Origin: SHLQ01 sp964441145
GTDB taxonomy: Bacteria; Actinomycetota; Acidimicrobiia; Acidimicrobiales; SHLQ01
Direction: 5' to 3'
DNA length: 19,098 nucleotides
NCBI GenBank assembly: GCA_964441145.1
Contig: CAYTUB010000055.1
Location: 1-19,098 of the forward strand
Shown here: one piece after another, positions 4,769-12,021 of the stretch
How positions within the stretch are numbered: the first letter of the stretch is position 1
Layout of the letters: the number at the start of each line of letters is the position of its first letter
Notes under the pieces: generated by a model
What the model was told of the DNA's origin: nothing
What the model saw: only the letters and a program-made list of their open reading frames with translations
Database searches by the model: none
Program-made: the position numbers and the translations under genes

Positions 4769-5946
4769 CCCGCCGGAAGGAAGCGATCAATCTTTTCGAA
4801 CGACAGCGCCATAAGCACAACTACCGGGACGATTCCGAGTGCGACCGACGGCCATCTGCGCCATCGCTTTCCAAGTTCGTTGAAGACCAGGTAGGCAACG
4901 AGCGCTGCGACACCCCATGCGATCCCGGGTACCAAAGCGGCCTGTTCGCCATTGAGGCCTTCATCGAGGCTTACCTCGTTCGCGAACGCTTCAGCCAACG
5001 GAGGTGCTGAATCGCCGCCGGCCTCGGCAACTTGCCCATCATCGCCAAGATCCTCTACAGGCTCTCCAGCAGCCTCGGCTTCGAGGTCAGCGATGTCTTC
5101 GGCAGCGAGGTCAAGGTCGTCAGTGGTGACGAAGCCCTCAGGCGGAGGTGGTGCATCTACTGGTGCACTTATGAGCTCGGCGGCAACGATGATACGCAAG
5201 CGAGCAGAGAATTTCGGATGACATGCAGTGAGCGTCAGCCGGTTATCACCGAAGTCGCCGAGCACCCACGTGGCACTTGGTGGAACGATGATGTGGCCGA
5301 TGCTGTCGGCATTTTCTGGGAGGACGAAGTCGGGACCCAACGAACCGCGGATCTCGTCGCCGAATGCGTCGGCTGCGGACAGGACCCGGTAGACGTGTTC
5401 GCCTTGCACGGTCTGAACACGGATTTCGTCTCCGGGGAGCAACTCGTCGATGCGATTGAACGGAGCGCCATAGGTAGTGCGATGACCGGCGATTCCCGCG
5501 TTGCCGACCTGACCGGGGAACACGGTTGCCCGGTAGTGGCCGGGGCCGTTACGGAGGTCCTCGACCGAGACGCCTTCGACAACGACCTTGGATACGTCGA
5601 CATCTGGAATTTCGATTCGAGCGATCGCTTCGCCGCCTTCGCGGAACAATTGCTCGGCAAGTTCTTGATCTTCGACCGGAATGGTTCCACCCGCTGGCGG
5701 CACGGTGGTCGTGGTGGTGCTGGTAGTGGAGACCTCAGGAGCGACCGTTGTAGTCGTCGTTGTCGTGGTTGTCTCCACAGGCACATCGACGGCTTCTAGC
5801 AGCGAGTCAAAATCGTCGCCTAGAGCGTTCTGGGCCGACGCCTCTTGAATGCCCGTGCCCCAGAGCTGATATCCAACAAAGAGCAGGACAACGATGCCTG
5901 TCCCAATGAAGAAGCGTCCTATTCCGCCCAAAAATCGTGCAGCCAT
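4765..5946 (-). CDS. class E sortase
   Basis: This 393-residue membrane transpeptidase is predicted to join sorting-signal proteins to the cell wall. An N-terminal membrane helix (about 8-28) leads to a Thr-rich linker with two poly-Thr runs (about 59-81), then the sortase beta barrel at about 108-262. Visible catalytic residues are His155 in G-H-R-T-T-Y-G, Cys242 in T-L-T-A-C-H-P-K-F and Arg at 249 or 251 in S-A-R-L-R. The T-L-T-x-C-H-P-(R/K)-F form and G-H-R-T-x-Y point to class E. An acidic linker and two further hydrophobic helices follow (about 341-357 and 366-383), so both ends may be membrane-anchored. The ATG at 5946 is preferred because the longer frame adds an N-terminus unlike a sortase. 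TACGTT lies seven bases upstream, suggesting a leaderless message. Neither neighbour shows a sorting signal. Confidence 0.88.
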   Translation of the reverse strand: MAARFLGGIGRFFIGTGIVVLLFVGYQLWGTGIQEASAQNALGDDFDSLLEAVDVPVETTTTTTTTTVAPEVSTTSTTTTTVPPAGGTIPVEDQELAEQLFREGGEAIARIEIPDVDVSKVVVEGVSVEDLRNGPGHYRATVFPGQVGNAGIAGHRTTYGAPFNRIDELLPGDEIRVQTVQGEHVYRVLSAADAFGDEIRGSLGPDFVLPENADSIGHIIVPPSATWVLGDFGDNRLTLTACHPKFSARLRIIVAAELISAPVDAPPPPEGFVTTDDLDLAAEDIADLEAEAAGEPVEDLGDDGQVAEAGGDSAPPLAEAFANEVSLDEGLNGEQAALVPGIAWGVAALVAYLVFNELGKRWRRWPSVALGIVPVVVLMALSFEKIDRFLPAG

Positions 5947-5953
5947 TATGAAG

Positions 5954-5959
5954 AACGTA
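5954..5959 (-). promoter_or_regulatory. candidate -10 element for the sortase gene
   Basis: TACGTT on the minus strand ends seven bases before the ATG at 5946, with no ribosome binding site between. The pattern matches leaderless actinobacterial promoters. The -35 region is not recognisable. Confidence 0.3.
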
Positions 5960-6089
5960 TCGGAGGATGGGCACCTGAGTTGATTGACAGTCTCGAAGAA
6001 TCGGGTAAAGCCCTGGCCTGGTCGGTGAGAATTGCCCAAGAAGGCCGTGACGAACGCTGCGGAATCAGGGAGTCCGCCCCGTTGAGCGC

Positions 6090-6095
6090 TAGAAT
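6090..6095 (+). promoter_or_regulatory. candidate -10 element of the ccm operon
   Basis: TAGAAT is a near-consensus -10 box. Six bases separate it from the GTG at 6102, so that start would be leaderless. If translation instead begins at GTG 6120, this promoter still gives a short leader carrying AGAAGGG. No good -35 box is present 16-18 bases upstream. Confidence 0.45.
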
Positions 6096-6101
6096 TCTGA
6101 G

Positions 6102-6767
6102 GTGCGAGAAGGGCCCGCTGTGGAGATCAGTGACACCGTTGTCATGCTCGGTCGTTTTCCGGCCCTCGCAGGAGCGACGCTTTTAGTCGAGCGGGGCGAG
6201 TCCGTTTTGCTCCGTGGCCCCAACGGCGCAGGAAAGTCCACATTGTTGCGGCTGTGCGCAGGTCTGCTTCGTCCAGCACGAGGAACGGCGCGTGTGCTCG
6301 GGCTCGATCTGCTCAAAGATCGCCGTGAAATCCGTCGTCGAATTGGCTACGTCGGGCATCAGTCGATGCTCTACGACGACCTCACCGTCTCAGAGAACCT
6401 CCAGTTCTGGTCGAAGGCTGCCGGTGTCGAAGCAACGCAGCAACAGGCGGCCGCCGACCGCATGCAGATCGATCCTCGCCTGTACGACGTGCCGGTGAGT
6501 GCACTGTCTTCGGGGCAACGCAGACGAACCTCGATCGCCGTCGCTGCGGCTCGACGTCCCGAGCTGTGGCTCCTCGACGAACCACATGCTGGCGTCGACC
6601 AAGAGGGTCGCCAAGTAATCGACGATCTCATTAGGGATGCCGCTAGCGCCGGAGGCGCAGTTCTGGTTGCTTCCCACGAACTTGATCGAGCCGAAACCGT
6701 CGTACACCGAACCGTAGAGATCTCCGGTGGCATGGCAACAGAGATGGTGGGCACCGATGTTCGCTGA
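6102..6767 (+). CDS. ccmA: CcmA, heme ABC exporter ATP-binding subunit
   Basis: This is the ATPase of the CcmAB(CD) complex that releases heme-loaded CcmE from CcmC during cytochrome c maturation, on the cytoplasmic face of the membrane. The 221-residue protein shows Walker A at 39-46 (G-P-N-G-A-G-K-S), Q-loop Gln87, the ABC signature L-S-S-G-Q-R at 135-140, Walker B L-W-L-L-D-E at 155-160 and H-loop His192. CcmA assignment rests on the small size, the R-R-R-I-G-Y-V-G-H-Q-S-M-L-Y region and the following ccmB and ccmC genes. Two starts are possible: GTG 6102 (leaderless, six bases after TAGAAT) or GTG 6120 (AGAAGGG six bases upstream). The conserved domain is complete with either. It overlaps ccmB by 11 bases. 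Confidence 0.9.
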   Translation: MREGPAVEISDTVVMLGRFPALAGATLLVERGESVLLRGPNGAGKSTLLRLCAGLLRPARGTARVLGLDLLKDRREIRRRIGYVGHQSMLYDDLTVSENLQFWSKAAGVEATQQQAAADRMQIDPRLYDVPVSALSSGQRRRTSIAVAAARRPELWLLDEPHAGVDQEGRQVIDDLIRDAASAGGAVLVASHELDRAETVVHRTVEISGGMATEMVGTDVR

Positions 6768-7425
6768 GATTGCGCTCGTGGCCAGCAAAGACCTGCGCGT
6801 CGAACTTCGTTCGCGTGTCGCGCTCAACCAGGTGGCGCCGTTCGCGTTGATGGTGCTGGTGTTGTTCGGCTTCGCTCTCGATGCCGACCGGGCCACCCTC
6901 GGCACGTTCACCCCCGGCCTGTACTGGGTGACAATTTTGTTGTCTTCGGTACTCGCCGTGCACCGTTCTGTGGCCATCGAAGCAGGGGAGGGCGCCCGCG
7001 AAGGGCTGCTTCTGACAGGAATGCGTCCAGCGTCTGTCTTCTTGGGCAAGGCCCTTGCGTTGATTGCACAACTGCTCGCGGTTGCCATTGTTTTGCTCGG
7101 AGGGGTCGCCATTTTCTACGACGCTCGCATCGACGATGTTGTGCTGTTGGTTGCCGCCCTGGTTGGTGCAGTACTGGGAGTCGGAGCCGCGGGTACGTTG
7201 TATGGAGCGTTGCTCGGTGGACAAAGAGCCAGGGAGACCGTTTTGCCAATATTGCTGCTGCCAGTTCTGTCGCCCGTGCTTATCGCTGCGACCCGCTCAT
7301 TCGGCGACGCAATGGGAACGGTCTCGGTGAACGGTTGGAGCTGGACGAGCGGCTTGTACGGATTCGCAGCCGTCTACATCGCCCTCGGTGTGGCGACCCA
7401 CGGTGCGCTCATGGAGGAAAACTGA
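6757..7425 (+). CDS. ccmB: CcmB, heme ABC exporter membrane subunit
   Basis: This 222-residue integral membrane permease partner of CcmA has about six hydrophobic helices. The N-terminus, A-S-K-D-L-R-V-E-L-R-S-R, is the conserved CcmB start, followed by a membrane helix. R-S-V-A-I-E-A-G-E-G-A-R-E-G-L-L matches the family's conserved cytoplasmic loop (E-R-E-x-G-x-L-E-x-L). The ATG at 6757 lies inside the end of ccmA, giving an 11-base overlap. A longer in-frame start at 6727 is less likely because CcmB proteins begin near this ATG. The stop overlaps the ccmC start as TGATG. Confidence 0.9.
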   Translation: MFAEIALVASKDLRVELRSRVALNQVAPFALMVLVLFGFALDADRATLGTFTPGLYWVTILLSSVLAVHRSVAIEAGEGAREGLLLTGMRPASVFLGKALALIAQLLAVAIVLLGGVAIFYDARIDDVVLLVAALVGAVLGVGAAGTLYGALLGGQRARETVLPILLLPVLSPVLIAATRSFGDAMGTVSVNGWSWTSGLYGFAAVYIALGVATHGALMEEN

Positions 7426-8231
7426 TGGTAGCCCCTTCTACTGATACTCCAGACACCCCAACGATTACGCCTCCTGGGCGTGGCGTGACTCGCAGCAAGA
7501 CGACGACGCTGCTTGGCGCTGCCGTGCTGGTCGGGATGGTCTTGTGGTTCTTTCTCGCATTCGTGGCGACAGGGCCCGATGTACGCGAGGTCGGCGGTGA
7601 GCTCGTTGGGCAACAAGACGCCTTTCGCCTGATTTACATCCACGTGCCAGCGGCGATCATTGCGTACCTCGCGTTCTCCGTGACAGCACTGGGGTCGGTG
7701 ATGGTGCTCATCAAGAAGTCGGTCTGGTGGGACCTCGTCGCAGGATCGTCGGCAGAAATTGGGGCGCTCGCAGCGGCACTCACGCTCATCACCGGTTCGA
7801 TCTGGGGCCGCCCGATCTGGAACACGTGGTGGGAATGGGGCGACGTTCGCCTTCTCACCACCCTCGTGCTGTTCATGTTGAGCCTCGGATACCTCGCCGT
7901 TCGACGCCTTGAAGGGACCGCCGAAGAGCGGGCAAAGCGAGCCGCCGTCGTCGGCGTCTTGTTGATCGTCAACGTGATCATCGTGAACCGATCCGTTGAG
8001 TGGTGGGCGAACCAAACTATTCATCAACGCTCGACAATCGCTGAGGCCGCGATCGAAGATCTCAAGGCCTTCACCTTGTTCTTCTCCATCGTGCTCGGCG
8101 CCGCGGCGTATCTGTGGATGTTGATCCACAGATTCCGCCTTGCGTGGCTCGAGCGACAGTACGACCGGTTCGGCCTCGAGGACGCCATCGAACGTCGGCG
8201 AGCCGAAGCAACCTCAGGAGGGCGATCATGA
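7425..8231 (+). CDS. ccmC: CcmC, heme-handling membrane protein (WWD domain)
   Basis: CcmC binds heme on the outer face of the membrane and loads it onto CcmE. The 268-residue protein has six hydrophobic helices. It has the Trp-rich WWD motif at about 127-145 (S-I-W-G-R-P-I-W-N-T-W-W-E-W-G-D-V-R-L) and likely heme-ligand histidines His73 (Y-I-H-V-P) and His200 (S-V-E-W-W-A-N-Q-T-I-H-Q). The final WWD acidic residue is present, but the usual W-x-W-D is W-E-W-G-D, one residue longer. The N-terminal 25 residues form a Thr/Pro-rich extension not needed for the fold. The ATG at 7425 has GGAGG seven bases upstream and shares a base with the ccmB stop. Its own stop overlaps ccmD as ATGA. Confidence 0.93.
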   Translation: MVAPSTDTPDTPTITPPGRGVTRSKTTTLLGAAVLVGMVLWFFLAFVATGPDVREVGGELVGQQDAFRLIYIHVPAAIIAYLAFSVTALGSVMVLIKKSVWWDLVAGSSAEIGALAAALTLITGSIWGRPIWNTWWEWGDVRLLTTLVLFMLSLGYLAVRRLEGTAEERAKRAAVVGVLLIVNVIIVNRSVEWWANQTIHQRSTIAEAAIEDLKAFTLFFSIVLGAAAYLWMLIHRFRLAWLERQYDRFGLEDAIERRRAEATSGGRS

Positions 8232-8395
8232 CCCACGTCGGATTTCTTGTAGCAGGCTGGGGAATCAGTCTCGTCGCGAGTGCTCTATACGCGGCAACGG
8301 TGATGCGTCGCTCCAGACGACTGGCCGCACTTGTACCCCCTGATCGAATTCGCTGGATGACCGGCGACGATGCAGATGTAATCGGAGAGAGCTAA
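8228..8395 (+). CDS. ccmD: CcmD-like small membrane protein
   Basis: This 55-residue protein sits between ccmC and ccmE, the standard place of ccmD. It has a single hydrophobic segment (about 4-24, ending L-Y-A-A-T-V) followed by a basic stretch M-R-R-S-R-R-L, the usual CcmD topology with the positive end inside. CcmD is needed for CcmABC function and release of holo-CcmE. The C-terminal part (I-R-W-M-T-G-D-D-A-D) is longer and more acidic than in many CcmD proteins. It overlaps ccmC by four bases (ATGA) and ccmE by one (TAATG), with a GGAGG-like site inside the end of ccmC. The call depends on position and topology because CcmD sequences are poorly conserved. Confidence 0.75.
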   Translation: MTHVGFLVAGWGISLVASALYAATVMRRSRRLAALVPPDRIRWMTGDDADVIGES

Positions 8396-8970
8396 TGGAT
8401 AACGACACTTTCTTTGATCCCGAGTCCCCCGACTCAGAGGAGCTCGACCTCAGCCCACGCATCCGCGACAACGAAAAGCGCGGATCACGCGCCCTTCCAA
8501 GCGTCATCTTGGTAGCGGTCCTGCTGGTCGTTGGCTTCGTCATGTTCCAGGGCTTGTCAGGGGCGACGCTGTCGGTGCAAACAGCCGATACCGCAGTGGC
8601 CGATCGCCCCGACACTGGCGAGCGCCGATTCCGGATCACCGGGTCACCAATCGCAGTATCTGACGAACAACTTGAAATCGACGGACAGACCGCGGTGCGG
8701 TTCTCGATCGCCTGCGACGGAGCAGTGGTCGATGTCATCCACAGCGGCAACGTCGCTGAAGCGTTTCAACCGGGGGTTCCCGTGGTGCTGGAAGGTCGTT
8801 GGGATGAATCAGGTGACATCGAGGGCGTTTGGGACAGTGGGGCAAATGATGGCTTCGTCTTTACGAGTGACCGCATGCTGGTCGAGCACGACAACGAGTA
8901 CCGCGAAGATCGCGTCGAAGAAGCAGCGTCATGCGGCGACGCTGCCGTCGGCGACATCACGGGAGCCTGA
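8395..8970 (+). CDS. ccmE: CcmE, periplasmic-side heme chaperone
   Basis: CcmE binds heme covalently through a His and passes it to CcmF. The 191-residue protein has a 33-residue acidic cytoplasmic start, one membrane helix (about 34-54) and the outer-face OB-fold domain. The heme-binding motif is H-D-N-E-Y with His165 and Tyr169, an order variant of the canonical H-D-E-N-Y that keeps the H-x3-Y spacing. The start of the OB-fold (R-R-F-R-I-T-G) and V-R-F-S-I-A-C-D-G are present. The tail after the motif is short and contains one Cys (180). Cytoplasmic N-terminal length is greater than in proteobacterial CcmE. It starts within the ccmD stop codon and ends six bases before ccmF. Confidence 0.88.
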   Translation: MDNDTFFDPESPDSEELDLSPRIRDNEKRGSRALPSVILVAVLLVVGFVMFQGLSGATLSVQTADTAVADRPDTGERRFRITGSPIAVSDEQLEIDGQTAVRFSIACDGAVVDVIHSGNVAEAFQPGVPVVLEGRWDESGDIEGVWDSGANDGFVFTSDRMLVEHDNEYREDRVEEAASCGDAAVGDITGA

Positions 8971-8976
8971 TAACCA

Positions 8977-10962
8977 ATGCATGTGTTGATCGGATTTGGG
9001 TCGGTTTCACTCGGACTCGCAGCAGCCGTACTGGGCGTCGGCACCAGCGGCTATGCGCTACTTCGAGACCGCATGGACCTTATGAAGTCGGTTCGCGTTC
9101 ACATTGTGATCTTGCTGGTCGCGTCGATTATCGGCGTGATTGTCATGGAGTCGGCGCTACTAACCCACGATTTCAGCGTTAAGTACGTCGCCGACAATGG
9201 CCGTCTTGGAACGCCGATTCTCTTCACGATCGCCACCCTGTGGGGTGCGCTCGAAGGCTCGATCTTGGTATGGACCTTGATCCTCGCTGGTTACATCGCC
9301 ATCGTCGCGTACCGCTTCCGCGACCGCATTGAGGACCGGATGGTCGGCTGGGCACTGTTTACGATGCTGGCCGTAGCGATCTTCTTCTTCGGGCTTATGC
9401 TCGGGCCGGCCAACCCCTTCATCGAGGTTGCGAACCCTCCAGCCGACGGCCCTGGCCTCAACCCGTTGTTGCAGAACAATGTGCTTGTGGCCTTCCACCC
9501 ACCGATGCTCTACCTCGGTTACGTCGGGTTCACCGTGCCGTTTGCTTTTGCTATCGGCGCACTCGCTACCGGCCGAGTCGGCGAAGGGTGGCTCATCGAG
9601 ACCCGTCGCTGGACCTTGTTTGCCTGGGGCTTCTTGACCTTCGGCATTGTCCTTGGCGCATGGTGGAGCTACGAGACCCTTGGCTGGGGCGGCTACTGGG
9701 CATGGGATCCAGTCGAGAACGCATCGCTTCTTCCCTGGCTCACCGGTACGGCGTTCATCCACTCGGTGATGGTCCAAGAGCGCCGCGGGATGCTTCGTGT
9801 CTGGAACCTGTCGCTGATTTGCGCCACGTTTGCGCTCACGATCCTTGGAACCTTCCTCACCCGCTCCGGAGTCATCGCATCAGTGCATGCATTCAGCGAT
9901 GGCGGAGTCGGCCCAGCGCTGCTCGGGTTCTTCGCCGTCATCGTCGTCGTCACCGTCGGCCTCATTGGTTGGCGCGGCGACGCATTGCGCTCCGTTGGAC
10001 GCATCGATTCGCCGCTGTCTCGCGAAGGTGCATTCCTCGCCAACAACGTGGTCTTTGCTGCGTTCGCGTTCATCGTGCTCGTCGGCACTATTTGGCCGCT
10101 GATCATCGAGGCCGTAAACGGGGAACGCATTGCTGTTGGCAACCCGTTCTTTGATCGCATGACCATGCCGATTGGATTCGTGCTGCTGTTCCTGATGGCG
10201 ATCGCCCCGGTATTGCCGTGGCGCAAGACCACAGGTGAAGTCCTCGGGGACCGCCTCTTTTGGCCTGCCGTGCTCGGCGTTGCAGCGATGGTTCTCGCAC
10301 TCGTGCTCGGTGGCGCCGGATTTGCTCCCGTCTTGGCCTTTGGACTCGCCGGGTTCGCCGGTGGCGCGGCGCTTCGCCAGCTCGCGTTGGCTACACGCCG
10401 TCAGGGACTGCGCGGACTCGTTGGACGTACCAACGGCGGCATGATCGTCCACCTCGGTGTCATCCTTATCGCCGTGGCCTTTGCTGCGAGCAACAGCTAC
10501 CTGCGCCAGGCCGAAATCGTGTTTGAGGAAATCGGCGACGTCGCCTTCGTTGGTGACCACGAGTTCGAATTCCGCGGAACCGCCGTGGTCGAACAAGAGG
10601 ACGGACGCATCGACAACCAGGTTCTCGTCGCGGTCGACGGCAGGGTCGAAACCCCGGCACTGACGACCTTCCCCTTCGCGGGGCGTACGATCGGAACTCC
10701 ACAAACCCGAGGAACCCTCTTCGACGACGTCCAACTCGCCGTGCTGCCAACCGATGACGATCAGGGAGCCATCGTGCGCGTCACCGTGCAGCCGCTCGTG
10801 ATCTGGCTCTGGATCGGCGGAATCTTGATGGCCGGAGGCACCGCCTTTGCCCTCGTGCCCGGATCTCGTCGCCGCCCAACCATGCCTGCGTCTGCGCCTG
10901 TTCCCACCAAGGGAGGAGACGCGGCACCTACACCTGAACCCGAGCACGCGGTGATGGCATGA
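8977..10962 (+). CDS. ccmF: CcmF, cytochrome c heme lyase subunit
   Basis: CcmF takes heme from holo-CcmE and, with CcmH and CcmI, attaches it to CxxCH apocytochromes outside the membrane. The 661-residue length and at least a dozen hydrophobic helices fit the family. The WWD motif spans about 229-255, with W-W-S-Y at its start and W-A-W-D-P-V-E-N in the middle. Conserved histidines include His174 (F-H-P-P-M-L-Y-L-G-Y), His262 (F-I-H-S) and His304 (S-V-H-A-F-S). G-T-F-L-T-R-S-G-V is a further family block. A C-terminal extracytoplasmic domain (about 500-600) precedes the last helix. The ATG at 8977 follows GGGAG in the ccmE end. The stop overlaps ccmG as ATGA. Confidence 0.96.
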   Translation: MHVLIGFGSVSLGLAAAVLGVGTSGYALLRDRMDLMKSVRVHIVILLVASIIGVIVMESALLTHDFSVKYVADNGRLGTPILFTIATLWGALEGSILVWTLILAGYIAIVAYRFRDRIEDRMVGWALFTMLAVAIFFFGLMLGPANPFIEVANPPADGPGLNPLLQNNVLVAFHPPMLYLGYVGFTVPFAFAIGALATGRVGEGWLIETRRWTLFAWGFLTFGIVLGAWWSYETLGWGGYWAWDPVENASLLPWLTGTAFIHSVMVQERRGMLRVWNLSLICATFALTILGTFLTRSGVIASVHAFSDGGVGPALLGFFAVIVVVTVGLIGWRGDALRSVGRIDSPLSREGAFLANNVVFAAFAFIVLVGTIWPLIIEAVNGERIAVGNPFFDRMTMPIGFVLLFLMAIAPVLPWRKTTGEVLGDRLFWPAVLGVAAMVLALVLGGAGFAPVLAFGLAGFAGGAALRQLALATRRQGLRGLVGRTNGGMIVHLGVILIAVAFAASNSYLRQAEIVFEEIGDVAFVGDHEFEFRGTAVVEQEDGRIDNQVLVAVDGRVETPALTTFPFAGRTIGTPQTRGTLFDDVQLAVLPTDDDQGAIVRVTVQPLVIWLWIGGILMAGGTAFALVPGSRRRPTMPASAPVPTKGGDAAPTPEPEHAVMA

Positions 10963-11552
10963 CCGAAACGCAAGAGCCGATCGAACTCGAGATACCCGCT
11001 GGCGGAAACCGTCTCGGGCTCATACTCGCCAGCGTCATTGGCGTTGTCATGGTCGCCCTCATCATCGTGCTCGCAACCAGCGAGCCAAACCAGGGTCTCG
11101 GCCCCAGCCCACTGATCTCCCAGCCCGCTCCGCTGATCTCTGGGCCGACGGTCGACGAGTTGGGCTTCGATCTCGACGACCAGCGCGGTCGTTGGGTCGT
11201 GGTGAACTTCTTTAGTACCACCTGCATTCCTTGCATCGAGGAGCATCCCGAACTTATCGCCTTTGACGAAACCCATAGTCCCGTGGGCGACGCTGCGGTG
11301 GTGAGCATTGCGTTCAGCGACCGGGCGTCAAACGTACGAGAGTTCTTCGACCGCAACGGCGGTGACTGGTCGGTACTTGTTGAAGATGTTGGTCAGTACG
11401 CAATCACCTATGGCGTCTCCGCGGTTCCCGAGACGTTCCTGGTCGCTCCATCTGGCATCATCACCTCGAAGTTTCTCGGTGGCGTGACCCAGACCGATAT
11501 CGAGAACGAGATCGCCAGGCTGCAGGGCCAGCCGGTCGCGGGAGGATCGTGA
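10959..11552 (+). CDS. ccmG: CcmG/ResA-type membrane-anchored thioredoxin
   Basis: This thiol-disulfide oxidoreductase reduces apocytochrome or CcmH disulfides before heme attachment. The 197-residue protein has an N-terminal anchor (about 19-39) and an outward thioredoxin domain. The active site is C-I-P-C at 89-92, within F-F-S-T-T-C-I-P-C-I-E-E-H-P, and a cis-proline at 157 lies in V-S-A-V-P-E-T-F-L-V. The P-E-T-F after G-V is the usual CcmG/DsbE mark (G-V-x-G-x-P-E-T-F), with Ala-Val in place of the glycine segment. It overlaps both neighbours (ATGA with ccmF, TGATG with ccmH), so it is firmly part of the ccm operon. ResA-like naming would also be acceptable. Confidence 0.9.
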   Translation: MTETQEPIELEIPAGGNRLGLILASVIGVVMVALIIVLATSEPNQGLGPSPLISQPAPLISGPTVDELGFDLDDQRGRWVVVNFFSTTCIPCIEEHPELIAFDETHSPVGDAAVVSIAFSDRASNVREFFDRNGGDWSVLVEDVGQYAITYGVSAVPETFLVAPSGIITSKFLGGVTQTDIENEIARLQGQPVAGGS

Positions 11553-12010
11553 TGTTCTCCAAGAAAGTCTTCTTGTGGTTGTGGATCCTCGCTGCAGCCT
11601 CATCCGCGCTCGTGATCTCCACGCAGGTCGATGGGCCAGTGCGAACCAACGAGGATCGCGTGCGTGCTCTGTCAGAAGACTTCGCCTGCCCAACCTGTGA
11701 CGGACAGTCGGTCGCCGAATCCAATGCTGTCGTAGCCGAGGAAATTCGCAGAGACATCCGTCGACGGGTCGATGACGGCCAAACAGACGCGGAGATCGCT
11801 GGCGCCCTGGTTGCCGCCTATGACGAATCGATCGACCTGCGCCCTCGCTCAGGAGGCATCGTCGGCCTGATCTGGATCTTTCCCGTGGTCGTGATGGTGT
11901 TTGGTTTCGCCGCGCTCGCGGCGGTGTTCCAGCGCTGGCGCACCACCGAAGCAAAGCTCGCAACCGACGCCGATGTCGCACTGGTGGAGTCGCTCCGCCG
12001 GAATCGGTAG
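11552..12010 (+). CDS. ccmH: CcmH (CycL/Ccl2/NrfF family) apocytochrome thiol reductase
   Basis: This 152-residue protein has an N-terminal signal or anchor helix (about 5-23), the family's three-helix outward domain and a C-terminal membrane helix (about 104-125). The redox pair is C-P-T-C at 46-49 in D-F-A-C-P-T-C-D-G-Q-S-V-A-E-S-N-A. It corresponds to the canonical L-R-C-x-x-C-Q-x-x-x-(I/L)-x-D-S-N-A, with F-A for L-R and a D before G-Q. The segment R-R-R-V-D-D-G-Q-T-D-A-E-I matches the usual (V/L)-x-x-G-x-S-(D/E)-x-E-I. The ATG at 11552 follows GGAGG at a six-base distance and shares a base with the ccmG stop. A GTG one codon earlier is possible. It is a short, stand-alone CcmH without the CcmI fusion seen in E. 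coli. Confidence 0.9.
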   Translation: MFSKKVFLWLWILAAASSALVISTQVDGPVRTNEDRVRALSEDFACPTCDGQSVAESNAVVAEEIRRDIRRRVDDGQTDAEIAGALVAAYDESIDLRPRSGGIVGLIWIFPVVVMVFGFAALAAVFQRWRTTEAKLATDADVALVESLRRNR

Positions 12011-12021
12011 GAACCGATTCG

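Noticed and set aside
5700..5775. Simple-repeat-like GTN-rich stretch on the plus strand
   Set aside because: It is the complement of Thr codons in the sortase linker; codons vary (ACC, ACG, ACA, ACT), so it is a protein-level repeat and not a microsatellite.
7374..8129. Open frame of about 250 codons antisense to ccmB/ccmC
   Set aside because: Low-complexity acidic and His-rich shadow of a conserved membrane protein gene; no start context or family match.
9880..10947. Long open frame (about 355 codons) antisense to ccmF
   Set aside because: It mirrors the codon structure of ccmF in a high-GC genome, is rich in His/Asp/Gly/Arg with no hydrophobic or domain pattern, and ccmF is certain.
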